Source of the DNA: Elusimicrobiota bacterium
Lineage (GTDB): Bacteria; Elusimicrobiota; Elusimicrobia; UBA1565; UBA9628
Assembly: GCA_016218575.1 (NCBI GenBank)
Contig: JACRDN010000019.1
Span: forward strand, 487,234-551,233
Direction: 5' to 3'
Length of the DNA stretch: 64,000 nt
Under the pieces are notes generated by a model, which did not search any database, was not told the DNA's origin, and saw only the letters and a program-made list of their open reading frames with translations. The position numbers and the translations under genes were made by a program. Of this stretch, positions 50,695 through 59,683 are shown piece by piece. Within the stretch, counting starts at the first letter, position 1. Each line of letters starts with the position of its first letter.

Positions 50695-52673
50695 ACCCGG
50701 CCGAGACTTTCCCCAAGCACTGCCTGGATCTATTCTCCTACCGCCGCCGCAAGACCCGAGAGGTGCTGGTGGGCACGGTCGGGGTCGGGGCCGGCAATCC
50801 CCTGCGCGTGCAGTCCATGACCACCACCGACACCTTGGACGTCGAGGCCACGATCCGCCAGAGCCTCAGGATGGCCGAGGCTGGCTGCGAGATCGTGCGC
50901 GTCACGGCACCCACCGTGGATGACGCCCGGGCGTTGGGCAAGATAAAGGAGGGGCTCCTCAAGGCAGGGGTGGATGTTCCTCTCGTGGCCGACATCCATT
51001 TTTCCCCGGCCGCGGCCATGGAAGCCGCCGACTACGTCGATAAGGTGCGCATCAACCCCGGCAATTTCGTTGACACCAAGCGCTTCGCGGTAGTGGAGTA
51101 CACCGACGCCCAGTACCGGGAGGACTTGGAGCGCATCGAGGAGCGCTTCACGCCTTTGGTTCTGAAGCTCAAGCGCTTGAAGCGCGCCATGCGCATCGGC
51201 ACCAACCACGGCTCGCTGTCCGACCGCATCATGAACCGCTACGGCGATTCCCCCCTGGGGATGGTGGAGAGCGCCTTGGAGTTCGTGCGCATCTGCGAGA
51301 AAAATGGCTACCGCGACGTCATCCTCTCCATGAAGGCCTCCAATCCCAAGGTCATGATCGCGGCCTACCGGCTCCTGGCCGCGCGCATGGCCGATCTCGG
51401 CATGGACTACCCCTTTCATCTTGGAGTCACCGAGGCCGGGGACGGCGAGGACGGGCGCATCAAGTCCGCGATCGGCATAGGCAGCCTATTGGAGGACGGG
51501 ATCGGGGACACTTTAAGGGTGTCCTTGACCGAGGAGCCGGAGCGCGAGGTGCCGGTCTGCTACGCCTTGGCCGGCCGCTTCCAGCGCCGCCCGGACGAGG
51601 CCCCGAGACCCCAGGCGGCGGCGCTTAGGCATTGCCCGGACCTTTACAATTACTCCCGCCGCAAGAGCCGGGCTTTCCGGGGCGGTCCCTTCATGCTGGG
51701 CGGCTCCCAGCTCGTGCGCGCCGCCGTCTCGGTGCCGCCCTCGGCCCGCCCCGAGGAGCTCCTCGCCCTCCTGGAGGGCCAGTTGAAGAAGGCCCAGGGA
51801 GCCGACCCCGAGATATTGGAGTGGACGGTTCGAAGCCCGAAGGACTTGGCGGAGCTCAAATCGGCCCGCGAAGCCCTTTCCGGGGAAACCTCCCGGCTGG
51901 CCTTCCTGGGGCGCTTCGAGGGCGGTCTTGCCCTACTCCTTGAGGGGCTCGCCTTCGTGGATCTTGTCTCCTACGTGAGCCCCGACGCGGACATCGCCGC
52001 CTTCTTGCCGGCCGTCAAGGCCCGGGAAATCCCCTGGCTGATTGAAGCTGAAAGCGCCTCCCGGGCTCTCGAGCTCGAGGCGCGGGCGCGCGCCGCAAAT
52101 ATCCAGACGGTGCTGAGTCTTTCGGGCTCGGACACGAGCGCGCTCATTCATGAATACCGCCTTTTGGCGGCGCAGGCCCCCAATTCCCCCATCCACATCC
52201 GCGCCCCTCGCCGCAAGGACGAAGAGACCGTGGTCCTGGAGTCGGCGGTGCTCATGGGCTCGCTACTTTGCGACGGGATCGGAGACAGCGTCCAGATCGA
52301 GGCCGACATGCCCCCGCTGCGCAATCTCGAGCTTGTCTACAACGTCCTCCAGGGCGCTGGAGTCCGCATCACCAAAACCGAGTTCGTCTCCTGCCCCTCC
52401 TGCGGCCGGACCTTGTTCGACCTGCAGACCACGACCGAGCGCATAAAGAAGCAAACCGGGCACTTAAAGGGTGTCAAGATCGCCATCATGGGATGCATCG
52501 TCAACGGCCCAGGCGAGATGGCCGACGCGGACTTCGGCTACGTGGGCGGCGCTCCGGGCAAGATCAACCTCTACGTCGGCAAGGAATGCGTCCAGAAGGG
52601 CATCCCCGCCGAAACCGCCGACCAGGCCCTCGTCGACCTCATCAAAACCCACGGCAAATGGGTAGACGCCTAG
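50691..52673 (+). CDS. ispG: 4-hydroxy-3-methylbut-2-enyl diphosphate synthase, large three-domain form
   Basis: 660 aa from a GTG at 50691. The TIM-barrel part is at the N-terminus (FSYRRRKTREVLVGTVGVG, VQSMTTTDTLDVEATIRQSL, ADIHFSPAAAMEAADYVDKV). An insert domain of about 250 residues lies in the middle, as in plant, chlamydial and Bacteroidetes IspG. The C-terminal [4Fe-4S] domain has FVSCPSCGRTLFDLQTTTER and IAIMGCIVNGPGEMADADFG with the three Cys ligands. It carries out the sixth step of the MEP isoprenoid pathway. The large form is a useful lineage marker; Proteobacteria usually have the 370-aa form. Confidence 0.95.
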   Translation: MNPAETFPKHCLDLFSYRRRKTREVLVGTVGVGAGNPLRVQSMTTTDTLDVEATIRQSLRMAEAGCEIVRVTAPTVDDARALGKIKEGLLKAGVDVPLVADIHFSPAAAMEAADYVDKVRINPGNFVDTKRFAVVEYTDAQYREDLERIEERFTPLVLKLKRLKRAMRIGTNHGSLSDRIMNRYGDSPLGMVESALEFVRICEKNGYRDVILSMKASNPKVMIAAYRLLAARMADLGMDYPFHLGVTEAGDGEDGRIKSAIGIGSLLEDGIGDTLRVSLTEEPEREVPVCYALAGRFQRRPDEAPRPQAAALRHCPDLYNYSRRKSRAFRGGPFMLGGSQLVRAAVSVPPSARPEELLALLEGQLKKAQGADPEILEWTVRSPKDLAELKSAREALSGETSRLAFLGRFEGGLALLLEGLAFVDLVSYVSPDADIAAFLPAVKAREIPWLIEAESASRALELEARARAANIQTVLSLSGSDTSALIHEYRLLAAQAPNSPIHIRAPRRKDEETVVLESAVLMGSLLCDGIGDSVQIEADMPPLRNLELVYNVLQGAGVRITKTEFVSCPSCGRTLFDLQTTTERIKKQTGHLKGVKIAIMGCIVNGPGEMADADFGYVGGAPGKINLYVGKECVQKGIPAETADQALVDLIKTHGKWVDA

Positions 52674-52703
52674 GTGCCAGTCATTTACTTTCTTAACTTA
52701 CTT

Positions 52704-52717
52704 AACTTCCGGAAGTT
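52704..52717. repeat. Perfect 14-bp palindrome before the GNAT gene
   Basis: AACTTCCGGAAGTT lies in an AT-richer spacer (52674-52762) between ispG and the acetyltransferase gene, 46 bp before its ATG. It could be an operator or a small terminator-like stem. The region also contains TTAACTTACTTAACTT, a short near-direct repeat. Confidence 0.4.
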
Positions 52718-52762
52718 GCTTCGAGTTCCAGGAGAGAAACCCCGCTGCTTCAAGGAGCATTC

Positions 52763-53413
52763 ATGAGCCATTCCGACAAATTGGAGGGAAGATTGGTTGT
52801 TTTAACTCCTCCCGAGACCCGACATATTCCCGCGGTTCGGGAAATCCTCAGTGATTTGAAAACTATGGAGTGCTTGAGGTACATGGCGCATGCTCCCAAG
52901 GGTTGGACGCGAAACGAGGTTCAGGAGCGGTTTGGAAAACAGCGGAAGGGCCGACGCCAAGAGACTGAACTGCATTTCATCGTTCAATCGCGAGATTCCG
53001 GTCGAATCGCCGGATCCTGCGGCTTCAATATTCTGGATTTAAAGCACCGCTACGGGAATTTTGGGATCATACTTCATCATCCTTTCTGGGGGCTGGGACT
53101 GGCGGCGGAATGCCATCTTCTCTGTTTTCAATACGCTTTTGACAAGCTGGGGCTTCATCGCGTTGATATGGGGACATTCGTGGAAAACAAGAGGATGCGC
53201 AAGTTCTTCGAAAATCTCGGGATTAGAATGGAAGGAGTTCAACGCGAACGTTTTCTTGAGGGCGGCATTTACAAAGACAACGTCATCTACGCGTTATTTG
53301 AGAAAGATTGGCCTAAAGCGAAAAAAATTTTAGAAAAGAAGATTTCCAAGCAAATTGCTCGGAGAAAACATTCTTTCGGGGCTGCATGCGGAAATATTAG
53401 TTTCCGATCGTAA
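52763..53413 (+). CDS. GNAT-family N-acetyltransferase
   Basis: 216 aa. It is of the RimJ/RimL type: LEGRLVVLTPPETRHIPAVR at the start, FIVQSRDSGRIAGSCGFNIL, HRYGNFGIILHHPFWGLGLA (acetyl-CoA loop), FDKLGLHRVDMGTFVENKRM and FFENLGIRMEGVQRERFLEG. The ATG follows AAGGAGCATTC. The gene is visibly less GC-rich than its neighbours and uses many A/T-ending codons, which may point to recent transfer. The substrate is unknown. The C-terminal tail (KKISKQIARRKHSFGAACGN) is basic and extra. Confidence 0.85.
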   Translation: MSHSDKLEGRLVVLTPPETRHIPAVREILSDLKTMECLRYMAHAPKGWTRNEVQERFGKQRKGRRQETELHFIVQSRDSGRIAGSCGFNILDLKHRYGNFGIILHHPFWGLGLAAECHLLCFQYAFDKLGLHRVDMGTFVENKRMRKFFENLGIRMEGVQRERFLEGGIYKDNVIYALFEKDWPKAKKILEKKISKQIARRKHSFGAACGNISFRS

Positions 53414-53431
53414 AATTGTCAGTGTCGCGGC

Positions 53432-54748
53432 TTATGCCAGCGTTTCCGCATGCTGGCTGATGTCGAGGCCGAGCTCCTCCTGGTCGGGCCTCACGCGCAG
53501 GGTGATAAGGGCGTCCGTCACCTTGTAGAGGACGTAGGAGCCAAAGAAGCTGAAAGCCCCCACGATCACGGTGGCCCCCAGATGGTGCAGGAAGGTGGTC
53601 GGGTCGCCGTGGATGAGCCCGACCTTGTCGGCGAATATCCCGGTGCAAAGCATCCCCACCATGCCCCCCACCCCGTGGCAGGGGAATACATCCAAGGTGT
53701 CGTCGAAAGTTGACTTGGACTTCCAGTACACCGCGAGGTTGCTGACCAGGCTTGCCAGTATCCCGATGGCCATGCTCGCCCCCACCGAAACGTAGCCCGC
53801 GGCCGGGGTTACGGCCACCAGGCCCACCACCGCCCCCACCGCGGCCCCCAAGGCCGAGGGCCTGCGCCCCCGCACCGCGTCGAAGAACACCCAGGCCAGC
53901 ATCGCCGAGGCCGAGGCCGTGTTGGTGGTGATGAAGGCCAAGACCGCCGTCTCGTTGGCGGCCAAGGCCGAGCCGGCGTTAAAGCCGAACCAGCCGAACC
54001 ATAGCATGCCCGTCCCGAGGAGGACGAATGGGATGTTGGCCGGGTTGTGGGGCTGGCTTGCCAGATGCGTTTTGCGCCTTCCCAGTACTAAGGCCCCCGC
54101 CAACGCCGCGAAGCCCGCCGACATGTGGACGACAGTGCCTCCGGCAAAGTCCAGGACTCCCCACTGCCTCAGGAATCCCTGCGGATGCCAGGTCCAATGG
54201 GCGAGCGGGCAGTATATGAAAAGGCTGAAAAGCGTGATGAAAAGGATGTAGCTCGAGAATCTCACGCGCTCGGCGAAGGAGCCGGTGATGAGCGCCGGCG
54301 TGATGATCGCGAATTTGAGCTGGAACATGGCAAAAAGCGCTAAGGGGATGGTCGGGGCCAGATCCGGATGCGTGGCGCCCCCGACGTTGCGAAACATAAA
54401 ATAGGTGAAGGGGTTTCCGATGAGGCCCCGGTAGGACTCCCCGAAGGACAGGCTGAACCCCACGATGATCCAGACCAGGCTTAGGATTCCCATCGAGATG
54501 AAGCTCTGGAGCATGGTCGAGATCACGTTCTTCTTCTGCACCATGCCCCCGTAGAAGAAGGACAGCCCCGGGGTCATGAGGAGCACCAACCCCGTGGCCG
54601 TGAGCATCCAGGCCACATCCCCTGAATTTAGCGGCCCTCCCGCGAGTTGCGGCGGCCGGCTGTGCAGGGCCCCCAGCACCCCCGCCCCCAGGAGCAGTCC
54701 GAAGGAGATCACCCACTCCATCTTTCCCCGGCGCATCATGTTTTCCAT
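53432..54748 (-). CDS. amtB: AmtB-family ammonium transporter
   Basis: 438 aa. Motifs: DVAWMLTATGLVLLMTPGLS, FFYGGMVQKKNVISTMLQSF, WVIWHPQG-type segment HWTWHPQGFLRQWGVLDFAG, GTVVHMSAGFAALAGALVLG (first of the twin pore His), and GVGGMVGMLCTGIFA (second His region FPCHGVGG). About 11 hydrophobic segments. It passes NH3/NH4+ at the inner membrane. No GlnK gene is adjacent. The start is uncertain: the ATG at 54748 is chosen, but 54739 or 54721 (GGGGAAAG before it) also fit. It is divergent from the large secreted protein gene. Confidence 0.92.
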   Translation of the reverse strand: MENMMRRGKMEWVISFGLLLGAGVLGALHSRPPQLAGGPLNSGDVAWMLTATGLVLLMTPGLSFFYGGMVQKKNVISTMLQSFISMGILSLVWIIVGFSLSFGESYRGLIGNPFTYFMFRNVGGATHPDLAPTIPLALFAMFQLKFAIITPALITGSFAERVRFSSYILFITLFSLFIYCPLAHWTWHPQGFLRQWGVLDFAGGTVVHMSAGFAALAGALVLGRRKTHLASQPHNPANIPFVLLGTGMLWFGWFGFNAGSALAANETAVLAFITTNTASASAMLAWVFFDAVRGRRPSALGAAVGAVVGLVAVTPAAGYVSVGASMAIGILASLVSNLAVYWKSKSTFDDTLDVFPCHGVGGMVGMLCTGIFADKVGLIHGDPTTFLHHLGATVIVGAFSFFGSYVLYKVTDALITLRVRPDQEELGLDISQHAETLA

Positions 54749-54833
54749 GGCGGTTAATTTAGCAAATTCTGACGGTGCCATAGATATTTTTTGGTATTGC
54801 GAAAATTGTTTTTCCGCCTCATACTTAGATGCC

Positions 54834-57800
54834 ATGTTCTCAAGGAGAATTTATTGGCGGAGGGCCCATTTATTGGCCATTCTCTATATTCTTGTCGCGC
54901 CCTCGCCACTCTGGTCGGACGAAATTGGGATACGACTAAAGGACGCCGAATTGGAACTATGCATCGCCTTTGGCCATCCCTTTGAATCCCCGGAAGTCGC
55001 CGCAAAAAACAATCGTCCGCCGAATTTGTTTGATACCAGAGGAAATTTCTTCTATCGAGCTGTTTTGAAAGCCGCCACAAAACCTGACGTTTTAAAGAGC
55101 AACGATTTCCAGACCTTGTATCCAAAGCTGTTGCTCTGGCAGGAAATCAATAATCGTCTCCACTTCGACAGGTCCTCTGAAATGCTGCAAAAGTTAAAGG
55201 TGGCTCCGGATTCTGGAAAGTGGGATCAAATCGCGTCTAAGCCAATGTCTGATCTTGGGACGAGCGTAAAAAAATTGCATTTGCAGTTCAAAGGCTGCAG
55301 CCCGATGCAATACCCTGACACCGAGCCTTATCTTCAAGAGCTCATTAAACAGTACGAATCGCGCTTCAGGTCTTTGCTGGCGAAGGCGGCTCCCTCGCCC
55401 CAACCGCGGGCGCCCGCTGCTAAAGCTGGGCCGCAATCGCCCGGGCAGTCAACGATCGGCCAAGGGCTTAATCTTAACACGGCTGTTGGATTCGATGGCT
55501 CGGGCCGTTCTTCAAATAACGATGTGGCGCCGCAGACGCGTCCGGGACAAGCCTTAGGGCCTTCTTCTGCTCATGAGCAGGTAAATCGAGGGAACTTCAA
55601 CGATTTTTATGGACTGTTTAACGATCCCAATAAAAAATTTGAGGAAAAACTGGCGGGATTGGTCGGGCTTGCCTCTCTGCAGTCAAATCCGAGGTTCAAA
55701 GAGATGCAGGTTCAAAGCCTATTTGAGGCCTTTAGGCGAGGCATTGGCCCAGGGATGTCATTGAACAGCAAGTCCTTCCAGGAAACCCTCCAAAGAATCA
55801 ATAGCTTGGCTTTGAATACAAAGCAAAGATCCCCCCTGGATCTGGACGAATATATCAAGAATGTCCTATCTCGCGGGAAGCCTTCCGTTCAAACCATTGG
55901 ATTGTTCGCGCGATTGGAGTGTTTCGCCATCACCAGCTCTTGGGCCAAGCAACAAGCAGGTGTAAGCTTGCGCGCAGGCGGATTGCAGGCGCAGGGCGGC
56001 AATGTCTCCGTGAGCAAGGCCGGCGATACGACCACGATCAGTTACAATGACCCCTCCGGGAAGAAAGTCACAGAGAAACACGGCCCCTACGGGGCGGTGG
56101 AGGTGACTCGCGAGAACATGAGAGTTTTGACTACTCCGGCGGGGGGCTCGATCAGTATGGACGGCAAGAATCTGGGTTTCTGGAATGGCGGCAGCGGGAT
56201 TTTCAGGGGGCAGAAGTTCGAGGTAAAACGGGGCGAGATCGTGCTACCTTCCGCTAGCGGCGGTCTGGCGGTAGGGACTCCCGCGCAGCTCCAAAAAGGG
56301 CAACCGCGTTTAAGCGTTGACCCGCAAGGAGCCAAAATGGAACATATGGGCGGAGTTGCGCGGGTGACGCCGCACGCCGGGGCGCCTCAGGGGCTCTTGG
56401 CTCGCGCCCCTCGATCCGCGGAACTCGGCAATCTGAAGCCGAAGGATCTTCAAAACATCGGCAGGGAGGAACTAGGCCATCTTTCCAAAGAGCAACTGAT
56501 CCCATTCAAGGACTGGCTTGTCAAGCAAGCCTATTTCCACGGGCCGGTCAAGAAGACCATGGCCATCGGGGGCGAGATTCGCCTCAGCACCGAAAAGCAG
56601 GATTGGGTCATCACGCAGCTTTGGGCCGACAGAAAGGCCGCGGCCTACCTTTACCAGGGTCCGGAGGCCTATCTATACCGTTGGGAGGCTTCCTCATCCG
56701 GCGGTTGGAAATTGGCCGGCCCCCGGCAGGATATCGCCGACAATCAAGTCGAGTCTCCCGGCGTCCTCGGCCCCATGATCGAGCTTCTCTTCTCCCCCCT
56801 CCAGACGGCCGGCCATGGATTGACGGCGGCGGGCTTCAAGGCCGAGTCCGCGGCCATGGCCCTTATGGCCAGGCTCAAGCAGGACAACAACCTCAAGGAG
56901 GTGGCCTGCATGATGAGTGTGCAAAGCTACTACACTTGGCAACAGGCCACTTTGGTTAAATACTCCCAAAACGAAGCCTCTCATTACGATCCTGGGGGCA
57001 TGTCTTTGGAGCGGTATGAGAAGGCCATCAACTCTCGCCCGGGTTGCGCCGAGATAGTGCCCAAGTTCGCGGCCTTGGAGGCCAAGGCGCTGGGTCTTGA
57101 GCCTCCCGACAGCGAAGAGAACATGGCCCAGGCTCTTGAAAGGACCTATGGCATTGATAACCTCGGCAGCGAGATCGCGAAAAATGGGGACGACGCCTTC
57201 AGCAAGGTGTTTTTCTATGCCGTGGGCAATGGCGTAAATTTGGCCCAAGGGTTCCTCGACAGCGCGGGGTTGGGGGCGGCCAAGGGTCAGGCGCTTAAGC
57301 AGGCGGAAGCCCTCATCGGCCAGCTCGAGACCGCCGCTTTTTCTGGTCCCCAGATGGCTGAGGTCGGGGGCAGTCTTGGGACTCTATTATTTAGTAAAAA
57401 CCCCAGCGCTGAGGAAATAGATAATGCCTCCATGGTTCTTCTGCAGAACGTGAGCACTTTCCACGGTGTGACGCGCGGTGCTTTGGTTCGAAATCGGGGT
57501 GGGCATGCGCCGACTCCCAGCAATGGACCATCGAGGCCGCGCGAAACGAAATCCTTGCCGATAGGACAACGTTACTTTGACGCATCAGCCAATCCCGAAA
57601 ATCTCGGTTACTTGGACTGGCTGCGTAAGCATTCCAGTCAAGAGGTGCGCAGCAAAGCTGGCGAGGCATTTCCGGAAGGATTCCGATTCACACCGGAGCA
57701 ACAGGCCGCTATCGAGGCAGCCCACAAGGTTGGCTTGGGTAAGAGAGGCTACGGGAGTTTCACCCAACAGGAGATGCTTGAAAAGGGCCGTATACTCGCC

Positions 57801-58895
57801 AGGGCAGGACTTAACGCCAAACAGCGCGAGCTCATTCTTTGGACGGGGAGAGCTGGTGGAAACGCGCCCTCCGCGCATAATGCGGGCGCGCTCAACTCTT
57901 ACGAAACGGCTCTTAAAAACCCCAGTTTTGGCGTTAGAAAGCCTGAAATTCTGAGATTCGGCGAAGTCGCCGCAGAACACGGCGGGTCGAACCCCGGCAA
58001 AGTGGCGGAACTATTCGCGCATCTTATGAATGGGAATCATCCGGCCGCTGATTCTCCGAGACAAAAACAGGTTTTGGAAGATTTAAAGCGAATAGGCTCC
58101 GCGGACGTCAACAAGGCCAGAACCATGAAACTATGGCTCGATGAAGCGAAAAAAAGCGCCGATCCTGAGGTGAGGGCCAAAGCCGAGGAAATCCTCGACT
58201 ATTTAAAACAAACGCATAAAGATCTTCTCTCTTCGCCTCCGGCAGCCCCGGCGCCGCCTTCGGGAAATGCTGCCGCCAAGCAGGAGGCTCCAGGGACGCC
58301 AGCAAAGACCGAGCCGACGCCAGCCCCGGCGCAGCAGGCGCCTGCGGGTCCTGCTGGCCAGGCCGCCGCCCAGGACCAGCCGGACAAGGCCTGGGAAGGG
58401 CCGGGCATTCGTTCAATCGCCGCCGAACTAGCAGAGGCCAAGAAGTCGGAGCGGTTAAAGCCTTCCTCACCCCCCTCCGCGGCTGGGATGAAACTGCTTT
58501 CCGACTTCGAGAAATGCCGGCGGGAAATTCATACCAAGAGCGGGTTCGGCTACAAGAGAGTTCCCGGCCTTCTCGAAGGATTTGTCAATGAAAACAAGGA
58601 CCGCCACGGGCCGGAGATAGCCAAATTATTGCTGCTGGGGCTTAAGGCTCCTGACGTGGAGATCCGGAGGCGAACCGCAAGCCAAATACACTCAGCGATA
58701 GAGAAATTGCGTATTCAATTCCCCAATGCGCTTATGAGGGCTTACTATCTCGCTGCGACCGATGTAGACACCCAAGTAAGGAGCCACTGCGCGGGGTCTT
58801 GGGGTTATCTAAAGCAAGAGCTCCGCGCCTATCCGAGAGAATTGCAAGAGCTGGAGCGGATTATGACGAGGCCCCAGACGAGGGGTGGCCGGTGA
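54834..58895 (+). CDS. Very large secreted protein of unknown function (1353 aa)
   Basis: The ATG at 54834 is followed by a signal peptide (FSRRIYWRRAHLLAILYILV, then APSPLWS); AAGGAG is not close, so the exact start is open. The first 560 residues mix helical and low-complexity Gln/Pro/Ser-rich parts with a YD-like strand region (VSVSKAGDTTTISYNDPSGK). The middle (about 560-900) is rich in Lys, Glu and Trp. A last part (about 950-1160) has helix repeats and ends in a Pro/Ala-rich linker (PAPPSGNAAAKQEAPGTPAK) and a HEAT-like segment (AKLLLLGLKAPDVEIRRRTA). No known domain. The stop overlaps the next gene (GTGA), so it is coupled to a secreted metallopeptidase. GC content is lower in the first third. 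Confidence 0.75.
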   Translation: MFSRRIYWRRAHLLAILYILVAPSPLWSDEIGIRLKDAELELCIAFGHPFESPEVAAKNNRPPNLFDTRGNFFYRAVLKAATKPDVLKSNDFQTLYPKLLLWQEINNRLHFDRSSEMLQKLKVAPDSGKWDQIASKPMSDLGTSVKKLHLQFKGCSPMQYPDTEPYLQELIKQYESRFRSLLAKAAPSPQPRAPAAKAGPQSPGQSTIGQGLNLNTAVGFDGSGRSSNNDVAPQTRPGQALGPSSAHEQVNRGNFNDFYGLFNDPNKKFEEKLAGLVGLASLQSNPRFKEMQVQSLFEAFRRGIGPGMSLNSKSFQETLQRINSLALNTKQRSPLDLDEYIKNVLSRGKPSVQTIGLFARLECFAITSSWAKQQAGVSLRAGGLQAQGGNVSVSKAGDTTTISYNDPSGKKVTEKHGPYGAVEVTRENMRVLTTPAGGSISMDGKNLGFWNGGSGIFRGQKFEVKRGEIVLPSASGGLAVGTPAQLQKGQPRLSVDPQGAKMEHMGGVARVTPHAGAPQGLLARAPRSAELGNLKPKDLQNIGREELGHLSKEQLIPFKDWLVKQAYFHGPVKKTMAIGGEIRLSTEKQDWVITQLWADRKAAAYLYQGPEAYLYRWEASSSGGWKLAGPRQDIADNQVESPGVLGPMIELLFSPLQTAGHGLTAAGFKAESAAMALMARLKQDNNLKEVACMMSVQSYYTWQQATLVKYSQNEASHYDPGGMSLERYEKAINSRPGCAEIVPKFAALEAKALGLEPPDSEENMAQALERTYGIDNLGSEIAKNGDDAFSKVFFYAVGNGVNLAQGFLDSAGLGAAKGQALKQAEALIGQLETAAFSGPQMAEVGGSLGTLLFSKNPSAEEIDNASMVLLQNVSTFHGVTRGALVRNRGGHAPTPSNGPSRPRETKSLPIGQRYFDASANPENLGYLDWLRKHSSQEVRSKAGEAFPEGFRFTPEQQAAIEAAHKVGLGKRGYGSFTQQEMLEKGRILARAGLNAKQRELILWTGRAGGNAPSAHNAGALNSYETALKNPSFGVRKPEILRFGEVAAEHGGSNPGKVAELFAHLMNGNHPAADSPRQKQVLEDLKRIGSADVNKARTMKLWLDEAKKSADPEVRAKAEEILDYLKQTHKDLLSSPPAAPAPPSGNAAAKQEAPGTPAKTEPTPAPAQQAPAGPAGQAAAQDQPDKAWEGPGIRSIAAELAEAKKSERLKPSSPPSAAGMKLLSDFEKCRREIHTKSGFGYKRVPGLLEGFVNENKDRHGPEIAKLLLLGLKAPDVEIRRRTASQIHSAIEKLRIQFPNALMRAYYLAATDVDTQVRSHCAGSWGYLKQELRAYPRELQELERIMTRPQTRGGR

Positions 58896-59683
58896 CGCTG
58901 CTTTTCTTGGCGCAGCCTCTTATCTTCGCGCTGCTTGCCTCGGCGGAAAAATCAGGCATTACCGTCCAGGTCTACCGCGGCGAAAATGCCGCGGTTAAAG
59001 GCGAAGCCGAGGAGTGGAGCTCCGGCATCGGACTCTTCAAGGACCTGGTCCAAAAGCATTGCGGATTCGAGCTGCCGATCATCGTCCCTCCACCTGTGCG
59101 GATCGAAGGCTTGGCCCGGGAAAGCCTTCTCCTTGAGCGGGCCGCGGGCGTTCCTTACTACAGGGCGGCGCTGAAGGCGCTTTTGCGGCGCTACCCCGCC
59201 ATCCCGGCCTTGCGGCGCAAGGCCGAGGTTTCGGTGATCATGGTGAAGAACCTGGAGGAGCATTGCGCCTACGCTTTCCCCACGGTGGCCTTTATCGAGA
59301 AGAACGGGGCCTTCTCCAAGGCCGAGAAAGACGCGCTGTCCGGCCGCGTCTTGGTCAGCCTGGATTCCGGCTTGGATTGCCGCAATGTGGGCCGACAAAT
59401 GGCGCATGAGCTCGCCCACGTTTTCGTGCAGGACGAGCCTCCCCACCAATGCCGGGGTCCGGAGGGAGGGATGACTCCCTGCCCTCCGAACAATCTCCTC
59501 GCTGATTTTTGGGTGGAGAAGAATTCGCCGCCACCCGGGAGATATGGCAGGGGCGGAGGGGACGAGGATGGCGGGATCGATGACATCCTTGGACAGAACC
59601 TTCATCCCGCGACGGGCATGGAGCTGACTCCGGATCAATGCGCGGCCATCAAGCTCACCGCGGCGGAGCTGCTTCAAAAGTAG
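58892..59683 (+). CDS. Secreted zinc metallopeptidase-like protein (HELAH)
   Basis: 263 aa from a GTG at 58892, overlapping the stop of the large gene. A hydrophobic start (TLLFLAQPLIFALLASAEKS) is a signal peptide. The active-site motif RQMAHELAHVFVQDEPPHQC is at about 168-187, where HELAH is the HExxH zinc site. Other parts: CGFELPIIVPPPVRIEGLAR and LVSLDSGLDCRNVGRQ. Six or more Cys probably form disulfides. No family name is firm. It may process the 1353-aa protein made just before it; this is inference from coupling. Confidence 0.72.
   Translation: MTLLFLAQPLIFALLASAEKSGITVQVYRGENAAVKGEAEEWSSGIGLFKDLVQKHCGFELPIIVPPPVRIEGLARESLLLERAAGVPYYRAALKALLRRYPAIPALRRKAEVSVIMVKNLEEHCAYAFPTVAFIEKNGAFSKAEKDALSGRVLVSLDSGLDCRNVGRQMAHELAHVFVQDEPPHQCRGPEGGMTPCPPNNLLADFWVEKNSPPPGRYGRGGGDEDGGIDDILGQNLHPATGMELTPDQCAAIKLTAAELLQK

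Noticed and set aside
58108..58470. Minus-strand frame in the Pro/Ala linker of the large secreted protein
   Set aside because: It comes from the GC-rich linker codons and lacks a start site.
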